Part shown: piece after piece, positions 1 through 5,702 of the stretch
Position numbering within the stretch: the stretch's first letter is position 1
Layout of the letters: each line of letters starts with the position of its first letter
Assembly: GCA_017503945.1 (NCBI GenBank)
Contig: JAFVSB010000004.1
Location: 1 to 5,973 of the forward strand
DNA length: 5,973 nt
Direction: 5' to 3'
Origin: Clostridia bacterium
Lineage (GTDB): Bacteria > Bacillota > Clostridia > UMGS1810
Notes under the pieces: generated by a model
The model's input: only the letters and a program-made list of their open reading frames with translations
Told to the model about the DNA's origin: nothing
Databases searched by the model: none
Position numbers and translations under genes: made by a program

Positions 1-83
1 AGAGGGCTTGTTTTTTTGTGCCCTGCGGGCATGAGAAGCCATGGCGCTTCTCAAACTTGGCTAAAGCTCCTATGAATATACAA
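1..83. repeat. 83-bp direct repeat, copy 1
   Basis: This block is identical base for base to 192-274, and the match breaks at base 84. It may extend left of the window. Inside it lie two short hairpins: TGCCC/GGGCA with a 3-nt loop (19-31) and GAGAAGC/GCTTCTC with a 6-nt loop (33-52). The block begins with AGAGGGCTTG followed by seven T, which in copy 2 is the 3' arm of a terminator-like hairpin. The start-to-start distance between copies is 191 bp, so 1-191 may be one full tandem unit. No transposase or coding capacity is attached to it. Confidence 0.9.
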
Positions 84-172
84 ATTGTTCAGTGCTCAAA
101 CCTTGTGCGCGCGTGGGCGCCCGAGCACAGCGAGGAAGTACCCTCGGGGCATTCGAATCCCGTAGGGGTCAT

Positions 173-208
173 AAAAAAGCAAGCTCTCAGCAGAGGGCTT
201 GTTTTTTT
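173..208 (+). terminator. Terminator-like hairpin at the repeat junction
   Basis: CAAGCTCT (180-187) pairs with AGGGCTTG (194-201) as an 8-bp stem with one G-T pair and a 6-nt loop. Seven T follow (202-208), and six A precede the stem (173-178), so the structure could also stop transcription on the other strand. The hairpin spans the junction between the spacer and repeat copy 2. It probably ends a transcript coming from left of the window and insulates the kinase promoter. Confidence 0.6.
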
Positions 209-274
209 GTGCCCTGCGGGCATGAGAAGCCATGGCGCTTCTCAAACTTGGCTAAAGCTCCTATGAATATACAA
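192..274. repeat. 83-bp direct repeat, copy 2
   Basis: This is the exact second copy of 1-83, with the same two hairpins at 210-222 and 224-243. The sequence diverges after base 274, immediately before the kinase promoter. The spacer between copies (84-191) is unique in this window and contains GC-rich stretches and an ATTCGAAT palindrome. Perfect identity over 83 bp with a non-coding hairpin structure fits a dispersed or tandem intergenic repeat element. Its origin and copy number in the genome cannot be seen here. Confidence 0.9.
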
Positions 275-278
275 GATG

Positions 279-307
279 TTGCACTTTGTACAAATATATG
301 ATATACT
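279..307 (+). promoter_or_regulatory. Predicted sigma-A extended -10 promoter for the kinase gene
   Basis: A -35-like TTGCAC (279-284; only the leading TTG fits the consensus) is separated by 17 bp from TATACT (302-307), one mismatch from TATAAT. TG at 299-300 sits one base before the -10, giving the extended -10 form that tolerates a weak -35. The surroundings are AT-rich. Transcription would start around 313-316, leaving a leader of about 33 nt before the ATG at 348. The promoter lies just downstream of repeat copy 2. Confidence 0.6.
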
Positions 308-335
308 TTTTTAAAGAGTAAAACCACCCCACAAA

Positions 336-342
336 AGAGGAA
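336..342 (+). promoter_or_regulatory. Ribosome binding site of the kinase gene
   Basis: AGAGGAA lies 5 nt before the ATG at 348 (7 nt from the AGAGG core). It supports that ATG as the start, and no earlier in-frame start has a comparable site. Confidence 0.7.
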
Positions 343-347
343 GCCGT

Positions 348-1304
348 ATGAAGACAATATTCATAATAAACCCCCAGGCAGGTAAAGGCAACGATATTGC
401 CAAGCTTATAGATTCTATAGAATCTATAGCAGCTAAGCTAAATGCCGATGCCTCATTCTATGTAACCGAGGCTCCAGGTGATGGTGAGCACTTTGTGAGG
501 CAATATTGCAAAGAGCATGGCAGTGCACGCTTTATAGCCTGCGGCGGCGATGGTACATTGGGCGAGGTGCTCGGCGGCATCATAGGATTTGATGGCTCCG
601 AGGCAGGAGTTTTGCCAATGGGCACAGGCAATGATTTTTGCCGCAATTTCGGCTCTGGTGCATGCTTTGAAAGCATTGCAATGCAGCTTACAGGCACCAG
701 TGTAAAATGCGACGCAATCCACTATCGCACATGTATTGATGGCAAAATAAAAGAAGGATATTGCGCCAACATGTTCAACATCGGTTTTGATTGCGCTGTA
801 GCAGATAAAACCACCGAAATCAAAACCAAGACCTTTGCATCAGGATCTATGGCATATTTTTTGTCAATCATAGTCACTCTCATAAAGAAAAAAGGCACAA
901 ACATAAAAATAGAGCTTGACGGTAGGCTCTGTCACGATGGAGAGCTGCTGCTTACCTCGGTGGCAAATGGATGCTTTTGCGGCGGTGGCATTAAAAGCAA
1001 TCCTCTTGCAAGAGTCAATGACGGACTGATAAACATCAACATAATTAAAAATATGTCGCACCTGAAATTCATTTCGCTGCTCCCCTACTATATGAAAGGA
1101 AGCTTTATCGGCTTAAAAAGGGCAGCAGATGTCATTACATCTCAAAAATGCAAAAAAGTAACGATAACTCCCAATGATGGCAAAATCAGGCTTTGTATTG
1201 ATGGCGAAATCATTGATGCAGGCAAAACCGAATTTGAAGTGGTGCATGATGCATTTAACTTTGTGGTGCCGCTTGCGAAACAAACTGAATATACATTAGC
1301 ATGA
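348..1304 (+). CDS. Diacylglycerol kinase family lipid kinase (YerQ/DgkB/YegS type)
   Basis: The 318-residue protein has the length and motif order of soluble bacterial lipid kinases with the DAGK catalytic fold. The N-terminal NPQAGKG (8-14) is the usual nucleotide-site opening. GGDGT (66-70) is the signature phosphate-binding loop, followed by PMGTGNDFCR (90-99). A late IDGE (284-287) carries the Glu expected to act as the catalytic base. The usual GGDGTxNE has Gly72 in place of Asn, which is uncommon. By family knowledge such enzymes phosphorylate diacylglycerol or related lipids at the inner membrane face using ATP, returning diacylglycerol to phospholipid synthesis. The exact substrate is not shown by sequence. 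There is no signal peptide or membrane segment. The gene stands alone behind its own promoter, and its stop runs into a terminator shared with the opposing phage operon. It is probably a host gene flanking the prophage. Confidence 0.9.
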   Translation: MKTIFIINPQAGKGNDIAKLIDSIESIAAKLNADASFYVTEAPGDGEHFVRQYCKEHGSARFIACGGDGTLGEVLGGIIGFDGSEAGVLPMGTGNDFCRNFGSGACFESIAMQLTGTSVKCDAIHYRTCIDGKIKEGYCANMFNIGFDCAVADKTTEIKTKTFASGSMAYFLSIIVTLIKKKGTNIKIELDGRLCHDGELLLTSVANGCFCGGGIKSNPLARVNDGLININIIKNMSHLKFISLLPYYMKGSFIGLKRAADVITSQKCKKVTITPNDGKIRLCIDGEIIDAGKTEFEVVHDAFNFVVPLAKQTEYTLA

Positions 1305-1339
1305 ATAAAGCCGCAAAGCAAATGCTTTGCGGCTTTATT
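1304..1339. terminator. Bidirectional rho-independent terminator
   Basis: A perfect 17-bp inverted repeat (1304-1320 with 1323-1339) surrounds a 2-base centre. The core arm GCCGCAAAGCA pairs with TGCTTTGCGGC, and AATAAA/TTTATT flanks give a T-rich tail on both strands. It starts on the last base of the kinase stop codon (1302-1304) and lies 9 nt beyond the stop of the - strand 312-residue gene (1349-1351). It therefore serves both converging transcripts. The T-tracts are interrupted (CTTTATT), so efficiency is uncertain, but the stem is strong. Confidence 0.85.
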
Positions 1340-1348
1340 GCATATAAA

Positions 1349-2287
1349 TTATTTCATCATTTCTATGAGCATATTAACAACCGAGCCGGAAACAGGTGTT
1401 TTGCCATAGAGGATTTTAGCAAGGTTTATTGCCGAGTCAACCGTATCACGGTGGCTCTTGTCCTCAAATTCGGCATACCACTTGCTGTCATCGGCTGCAT
1501 CGCGCTCGCGCTTGTAGGCATCTGCTTGCAAATCGTATTCAAGCTCTGAGTCAAACTCATACTGCTTGGCAAGACTCTGGGCAAGGTCTTTGTCTTTGCG
1601 GTAATAATATTCTCTGTCAGCTTCAAAATCATCCACCGAGTCGCGGTATCTTTTGTACTCTCTGTCATCGAGGTCAGAAATAAGTTCAAGCTGACGATAG
1701 AGTCTGTCATATTCCGAAGAATATTTGTCATATGCCGCCTCATAAAGCTCGGGAATTTTGGCTGTGATCATGGTGTTGTATTTGTTGCGTGCCTGAGCTG
1801 CAGCAGATACAGCACTCGTGCTTGCGACGCCGCCTGTGCGAAGTGCACTTTCAGCAAGCGCCCTTTCGTAGGCATCTTCACCAAGGCTTGTGTAGAGGTC
1901 TTTGTAAATTTTAAAAATCGGATCTTTTTCGGGATTATACGAAAACTCTGCCTTGTCTGCAATCAGACCAAGGGTGCGTTTTTTGTCATCACTATAGGGT
2001 GAGGAGTAGCTTCGCTTTATTCTTATTTCATACGGTCGGGCAATTGGGTTATATTCGCTGCCGTCACCTCCGCCCGTATAGCTGCCTTTGGATTTTCTGA
2101 TGTTGTTGGCTTTGTCATTGGCTGCTTTCATGCCAAAGGTGTCACCTGCTTCTTTTGCCTTGTTATAGTTCCTTTTGGCTTCTATGATGCCCTCAAGCTC
2201 TGCTACACCAAGGTTTTTGTCATACTGCGAAACATACAAATCCTTGTTGTCATCAATAAGTTTCTTTTTTGTAAAATATGTTGACAT
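1349..2287 (-). CDS. Phage structural protein, candidate ejection/internal virion protein
   Basis: The 312-residue product is highly charged and Tyr-rich, with no signal peptide or membrane helix. Residues 41-82 include an Ala/Lys helix ending in an IRKSKGSYTGGGDGSEY segment. Residues 150-171 carry a small-residue stretch (TGGVASTSAVSAAAQ), followed by IPELYEAAYDKY (178-189). Residues 185-285 are almost entirely charged helix that is likely coiled coil. I recognise this layout (TGG-x-x-S small-residue block, then PELYxxAYxxY) from uncharacterised proteins of Clostridia prophages. Similar small-residue-plus-helix designs occur in ejection proteins of short-tailed phages, so that role is inference. 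The ATG has AAAGGAG 10 nt upstream, overlapping the end of the previous gene (15-nt gap). It is the last gene of the operon. A scaffold or tail-associated role is also possible. Confidence 0.75.
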   Translation of the reverse strand: MSTYFTKKKLIDDNKDLYVSQYDKNLGVAELEGIIEAKRNYNKAKEAGDTFGMKAANDKANNIRKSKGSYTGGGDGSEYNPIARPYEIRIKRSYSSPYSDDKKRTLGLIADKAEFSYNPEKDPIFKIYKDLYTSLGEDAYERALAESALRTGGVASTSAVSAAAQARNKYNTMITAKIPELYEAAYDKYSSEYDRLYRQLELISDLDDREYKRYRDSVDDFEADREYYYRKDKDLAQSLAKQYEFDSELEYDLQADAYKRERDAADDSKWYAEFEDKSHRDTVDSAINLAKILYGKTPVSGSVVNMLIEMMK

Positions 2288-2302
2288 CTGATATCATCTC
2301 CT

Positions 2303-4105
2303 TTATATTTCACTGCCTCTGTAAAATTTAAGGCTCATGCTTTTTAAAACAAATTCACCTCTGCCCGAAAATTCCAGTTCAAACCACAAACAACGCTTTA
2401 TGGGCAGCAGCAAGCTTGCACCCGATGAGTCTGCTTCGTCATAGCGCGCTCCGCACACAGCTCCCCTGCTGGAGTCATCATAGATGGCTCTCACTGTGAA
2501 TGAGGCATCGCGCCCGAGCGAATAGCGAATAGCGAGCCTGCCATAGCCTTTTTTGCCAAACAGACGATCGTCCACTCTCATGCGCATCTTCCAGCGCACA
2601 ATGCGCTCGCCACTTTCATCATCTGAGCTTTGGGTAAGGCACCATAGCGTGCCCCCTGCTGCCAGATACACCTCGTTTGATGCCGAGGTAAGAAGCAAGC
2701 TTTCATCAGGCGCAGTCTCCCGGTGCCATATGCCGCGCCTTAGGTCATACACATAGATGAGCTTTCTGCCATTTTGGCTACACAGAATATAATAGAACTC
2801 TTCGGTCGCCGCTGCCGAAATCGGCGTGGGCAGCTTGCCTATGCTTTGCGATATTTTACGCGGATAATCGCCCCTGTAGATGTATACGCCATCTGAAGAT
2901 GCATATATAATGCTTGATGCACCAATGCTCACACAATCTGTCATACCTTCACCGACTCCCCTGCAAATATCGGTGTGAAGAGTGTACTCATCGGGCTCGT
3001 CGCCATATATTTTGTGGATTGCATTTTCTTTGAAGGCATATATGTAGTTGCCATATGGCACAATGGCGGTGAATTTGCCTTCGGTGGGCGCCTCGGTGCT
3101 AAATGATGCATATGGAAGCGTGCCGTAGCTATCGACCGAAAAATCATTCCATTCAGTTGCATCACCAAGCTTTGAGGCATACACCGTCTTGCCTGATATG
3201 CCCCATACTCTATTGTCATAGGCACATATGCTCTCAAGCTCTGGCATGGCCCTCTCTACGGTGAAGCTTCGCACATATACATTGCCCAATCCGCTAAGGT
3301 TTATGGAATTGTCATCAAAATTAAGACCGATGGTCTCAGTTATTACACCTGACGACACCATATGCTTTGAAGGGGTGACCGATTTTATTTTGAGGGTGAT
3401 ACCCGCCGCCATTTTATCGATGAAGGCATAGTATGCCGAAGAGTCATCATAGCTACTGGCATAAACGCTGAGCTTTAGATTAATTACAACTCCCGCTTTG
3501 AAGATGTCAGGAAAAGAAGCATAGTTAAACACTCGCGAGTAGCCTGAATAGGTATACGAAAGATTCCTTATGCTCAGCTTGTTTGAGTCAAGTGTGCCGA
3601 TGTAATCAATAGTTTGTGAGTCAAGTATGCTCGAACTTGGTGCCTCGGAGCGAAACTTGGTTTTAGCAGTTGTTGCATCCTGAATGTGGGTTAGTGTTGC
3701 TTTGGCAAGTTTTTTTGTTTTGACCGAAAATACAACATTGTCGGGCACAATGAGAATGGTGTCTGATAGTGATGCAAATTTGCGCTCTTTGGTGAAATCA
3801 TTTGAAGCCGAATATGAGGTGAGGTCATAATCTACTCCTCCAAAGGTAAAATAAATCTGCTTGGCATCGGGCGTGTATGAAGTGTAGATGCACCCCTCAA
3901 AGCTGCCCATGCCGTTGATGATGCGCTCAGATGAAGCTACCACAGAGCGTGCATTTCTCACACCAAGGGAGGGAAAAAGGTGTGAGCTCATGTTTTCCGA
4001 CATGCAAAGCTCACCAGTTGCACTATCCTCGCACACATTGATGCCGCCAAAGGTTTTGAGAGTTTTTTCATCAAAACGAACATTTGTCCGCATTATGGGT
4101 AACAA
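2303..4105 (-). CDS. Phage beta-propeller-like stabilisation/tail hub protein
   Basis: The 600-residue protein is rich in beta-prone, Tyr- and Ser-heavy segments. The N-terminus (FGGIN 19-23, then ENMSSHLFPSLGVRNAR 37-53) resembles the opening of phage DNA-stabilisation and tail-tube proteins that carry a Gly-Gly-hydrophobic-Asn stretch and an N-M-x(n)-P-x-L-x-x-R pattern. Blade-like repeats follow: YDNRVWGISGKTVYAS (296-311), PYGNYIYAFKENAIHKIYG (350-368), ASSDGVYIYRG (402-412) and KLIYVYDLRRGIW (448-460). The last 80 residues look like a beta-sandwich. By analogy with P22 gp10 or T7 gp12-type proteins it may form the neck or tail nozzle, which is an inference from pattern. The start is TTG: a perfect AGGAGGTGA lies upstream with 7 nt between AGGAGG and the TTG, whereas the in-frame ATG at 4091-4093 is 19 nt away. 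It follows the adaptor-like gene by 11 nt. Confidence 0.75.
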   Translation of the reverse strand: MLPIMRTNVRFDEKTLKTFGGINVCEDSATGELCMSENMSSHLFPSLGVRNARSVVASSERIINGMGSFEGCIYTSYTPDAKQIYFTFGGVDYDLTSYSASNDFTKERKFASLSDTILIVPDNVVFSVKTKKLAKATLTHIQDATTAKTKFRSEAPSSSILDSQTIDYIGTLDSNKLSIRNLSYTYSGYSRVFNYASFPDIFKAGVVINLKLSVYASSYDDSSAYYAFIDKMAAGITLKIKSVTPSKHMVSSGVITETIGLNFDDNSINLSGLGNVYVRSFTVERAMPELESICAYDNRVWGISGKTVYASKLGDATEWNDFSVDSYGTLPYASFSTEAPTEGKFTAIVPYGNYIYAFKENAIHKIYGDEPDEYTLHTDICRGVGEGMTDCVSIGASSIIYASSDGVYIYRGDYPRKISQSIGKLPTPISAAATEEFYYILCSQNGRKLIYVYDLRRGIWHRETAPDESLLLTSASNEVYLAAGGTLWCLTQSSDDESGERIVRWKMRMRVDDRLFGKKGYGRLAIRYSLGRDASFTVRAIYDDSSRGAVCGARYDEADSSGASLLLPIKRCLWFELEFSGRGEFVLKSMSLKFYRGSEI

Positions 4106-4109
4106 GCTA

Positions 4110-4118
4110 TCACCTCCT
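4110..4118 (-). promoter_or_regulatory. Consensus ribosome binding site fixing a TTG start
   Basis: AGGAGGTGA on the - strand matches the 16S rRNA anti-Shine-Dalgarno sequence completely. AGGAGG ends 7 nt before TTG (4103-4105) but 19 nt before the first in-frame ATG. The 600-residue protein therefore most likely starts at TTG. The site overlaps the TAG stop of the preceding gene. Confidence 0.8.
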
Positions 4119-4473
4119 ATATTTTAATTGACACGCTGCACTCAGGGCAGTGAGTGCGCCTGTATTCTTTTTGCCACTGGGCGAGTGTCGCATTGAAAAA
4201 CGATGAGCTGTTGTTGTAGAGTGCATATTCCTGATTGGCAAGGTCTATCATCGAAATGAGATAGTACACATATATGTCACTATAATTTGAATCTAAAAAC
4301 AGCTCAGGGTCTTCACAGTGTGCAAACGAAGTGTCACCGCTGTGAGACGAATACCTTGCTGCATATTTTCTGATGTCAGACTCTATTTTGTCCAGCCACT
4401 TTCGTTTTTGAGCATAGCTTTGCACATTGGGTTTTAAGTTGTCACAGCGCGTTATAATGTCTGTTGCTTTCAT
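4117..4473 (-). CDS. Phage head-tail adaptor-like protein
   Basis: The 118-residue, mostly helical protein has the pattern ELFLDSNYSDIYVYYL (57-72), then SMIDLANQEYALYNN (74-88), FFNA (92-95) and a closing YRRTHCP (104-110). I recognise this pattern (D/E-LYxxYLxxMIDxxNxExxxYNNxxxxFN, ending RTHxP) from small proteins in Bacillota phages that sit near the portal, capsid and neck genes. A head-completion or adaptor role is the likeliest reading, though most members are annotated only as hypothetical. The ATG overlaps the stop of the 58-residue gene by 4 nt (ATGA) and has AAGGAGG 6 nt upstream, so the two are translationally coupled. The 600-residue neck or hub candidate follows after 11 nt. Three Cys (53, 109, 112) include a CPEC near the C-terminus, but there is no second pair for a clear zinc site. 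Confidence 0.75.
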   Translation of the reverse strand: MKATDIITRCDNLKPNVQSYAQKRKWLDKIESDIRKYAARYSSHSGDTSFAHCEDPELFLDSNYSDIYVYYLISMIDLANQEYALYNNSSSFFNATLAQWQKEYRRTHCPECSVSIKI

Positions 4474-4646
4474 TGCGTGCCTCCTTGAAGCTTGGAAACT
4501 GCCGTCTGAAGGGTGTCTATCCTCTTAGAAAGAGTGCTGAGCCTGAAGGCAATTTCCTGCTTGAGATTTTCGTTATACACGGCAAGCTGATTGATTTTGT
4601 CATCAGCAGTACCGTCAAAAATGGGTTTGTCTGTTTTTAGCTGCAC
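4470..4646 (-). CDS. Small phage protein with predicted coiled coil
   Basis: A 58-residue frame opens with GTG (4644-4646). It is preceded by GAGGTGA 5 nt upstream, which overlaps the amidase stop, and it ends in TGA overlapping the next gene's ATG (ATGA). The protein starts VQLKTDKPIFDGTADDKIN and continues as a heptad-like helix (QLAVYNENLKQEI, then LSTLSKRIDTLQTAVSKL), ending GGTQ. It fills the whole gap between amidase and adaptor-like gene, and the signals at both ends fit a real gene. Short proteins of the form PIFxGTxxxQIxQLxxYxxxL are common in Bacillota phage structural clusters; their function is unknown to me. It could be an assembly partner of the adaptor-like protein. Confidence 0.75.
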   Translation of the reverse strand: MQLKTDKPIFDGTADDKINQLAVYNENLKQEIAFRLSTLSKRIDTLQTAVSKLQGGTQ

Positions 4647-4651
4647 CTATC

Positions 4652-5398
4652 TCACCTCGCCTCTGTGAGATTTGCCGCCTTATAGCCAAGCCAATATAGG
4701 TCTTTGTCGGCTTCAAACAGATTGAGCCAAAGTGATTTATCGGTTATGATGCCTCGCTCGGCAAGCTCCCACACAATGTCATTTACCGTGACAAGGCGGC
4801 TTTGCGGCTCAGCTGATTTTTTAGTCATGTTGGCAATTTTGCGGGCAAGCCAATAGGCATTTGTGTCGGCAGAGCATTTGACCATCCAAAGCTCCGGATT
4901 TGTGATAATACCAACTTTTTCAAGCGCCGATACTATATCTGCCACCTCCGTAAGCTCGCCGGGCAAAGAGGGGGATGTTATGGCATCAAACGGAAAGTTC
5001 TTGCCGGGGCATGCAGTGAAGCTGAAGCTGCCATGCTTTTTTAATTGAGCCAATGGGTACATTTGCCTGAGGTAGGCCACAAGCTCTCTGCCGCTTTGAA
5101 GCTGTGCGTTGCTCATGCTTTCAACTTCGAAATTGCCCTCAAAGCACACGCCTACACTTTGAGAGTTGTAGCCCTGAGTGTGTGCGCCCACCTTGGTTAT
5201 GGGGCGACCACGATACACTCTGCCATCTTTTCGCACAAAAAAATGGTAGCCAATGCCTGCCCATCCGTTTGCAAGATGGGCACGGTGCACATCATCGGCA
5301 CTGCCGTTTGCTGCCATGTGGTGCAAGACTATATAGTCGGTGCGCAGCCGATTTGGCGGCACACTTTTAAAGGCATAGCTTTTTTCAATTATTGTCAT
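4652..5398 (-). CDS. Phage endolysin: N-acetylmuramoyl-L-alanine amidase (Amidase_2) with two C-terminal repeats
   Basis: Residues about 15-137 form an Amidase_2/PGRP domain: IVLHHMA (23-29), GIGYHFFVRKDGRVYRGRP (48-66), GAHTQGYNSQSVGVCFEGNF (71-90), and KKHGSFSFTACPG (120-132). Zinc ligands are expected at His26 or His27, His122 and Cys130, as in T7 lysozyme-type amidases. The enzyme cuts the amide bond between muramic acid and L-Ala of the stem peptide. Residues 154-191 and 207-244 are two copies of a 38-residue unit (DIVxxL-x3-GIIT-x3-LW-x6-D-x3-YWL-x2-K-x-AN), probably a small helical cell-wall-targeting repeat. There is no signal peptide, so export needs the neighbouring holin. The gene overlaps the holin by 14 nt, and AAAGGAG lies 9 nt before its ATG. 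Stop and next SD share bases, so expression is coupled. Confidence 0.92.
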   Translation of the reverse strand: MTIIEKSYAFKSVPPNRLRTDYIVLHHMAANGSADDVHRAHLANGWAGIGYHFFVRKDGRVYRGRPITKVGAHTQGYNSQSVGVCFEGNFEVESMSNAQLQSGRELVAYLRQMYPLAQLKKHGSFSFTACPGKNFPFDAITSPSLPGELTEVADIVSALEKVGIITNPELWMVKCSADTNAYWLARKIANMTKKSAEPQSRLVTVNDIVWELAERGIITDKSLWLNLFEADKDLYWLGYKAANLTEAR

Positions 5399-5702
5399 TG
5401 ATGTTTTCTCCTTTCAAAAATCGTTTCCACAGGTCTGATAATGTGTCAAAGCCATACATTGCCACATATGCCACCACAAACGACCCCGCCAGTGCCAAAG
5501 CACCCGATGTGAGGTCTGCGCCCAGCTTACCTGAGTGTACCCCTGCAAAAAGGCACACAATGCAAAGTGTGGCAGACACGATTAAAGTCCACAGTTTTGT
5601 GGGAAGCTCCACATGCTCTTTGGTGAGCTGAACAATGAGGTTGACTCCGAATGCAAGCACTGCCACAGTGCCCGACAGAGCCGAAAAGTCAATTTGATTC
5701 AT
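5385..5702 (-). CDS. Phage holin, three predicted membrane helices
   Basis: The 105-residue protein has three hydrophobic segments: about 8-26 (ALSGTVAVLAFGVNLIVQL), 37-55 and 64-86. A short polar link with the typical PTKLW (34-38) precedes the second helix, and the tail is charged (LWKRFLKGENINDNN). Size, topology and position directly upstream of the amidase fit a class I-type Bacillota phage holin, which forms membrane lesions at a set time so that the endolysin reaches the wall. The ATG (5700-5702) lies inside the end of the preceding gene (14-nt overlap), with an SD-like AAAGGGTGG 7 nt upstream. It overlaps the amidase start by 14 nt as well. The family was not confirmed by search. Confidence 0.88.
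   Translation of the reverse strand: MNQIDFSALSGTVAVLAFGVNLIVQLTKEHVELPTKLWTLIVSATLCIVCLFAGVHSGKLGADLTSGALALAGSFVVAYVAMYGFDTLSDLWKRFLKGENINDNN

Larger units (their letters stand above)
1..347. other. Gene-free upstream region
   Basis: No credible protein or RNA gene was found in this stretch. It consists of the two 83-bp repeats, their 108-bp spacer, the terminator-like hairpin, and the promoter and leader of the kinase gene. Short open frames on the + strand here translate the repeat itself twice and have no convincing ribosome binding site. They are best read as artefacts of the repeat. Confidence 0.7.

Noticed and set aside
140..172. tRNA T-arm-like sequence (CGGG...TTCGAATCCCG) in the repeat spacer
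   Set aside because: The base before TTCGAAT is A, not the G53 needed to pair with C61. No matching 5' acceptor arm, anticodon arm or CCA end is found, so it is not a functional tRNA; a degenerate remnant cannot be excluded.
1..274. CRISPR array or insertion-sequence end
   Set aside because: There are only two copies, the unit is far too long for a CRISPR repeat, the spacer is 108 bp, and there are no cas or transposase genes nor terminal inverted repeats.
18..301. Two overlapping small + strand open frames across the repeats
   Set aside because: They translate the same repeat (MPCGHEKPW...) in two copies, lack ribosome binding sites and pass through hairpins and a terminator.
453..1061. 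- strand open frames inside the kinase gene
   Set aside because: They are antisense shadows; the + strand frame carries all lipid-kinase motifs.
1301..1549. + strand open frame of 82 residues overlapping the kinase stop
   Set aside because: It reads through the terminator and lies antisense to the 312-residue phage gene, with no plausible ribosome site of its own.
5045..5401. + strand open frames antisense to the amidase and holin (also 4863-5048, 5104-5370, 5392-5631, 5613-5927)
   Set aside because: They are mirror frames of well-supported genes and show no motifs or start signals.
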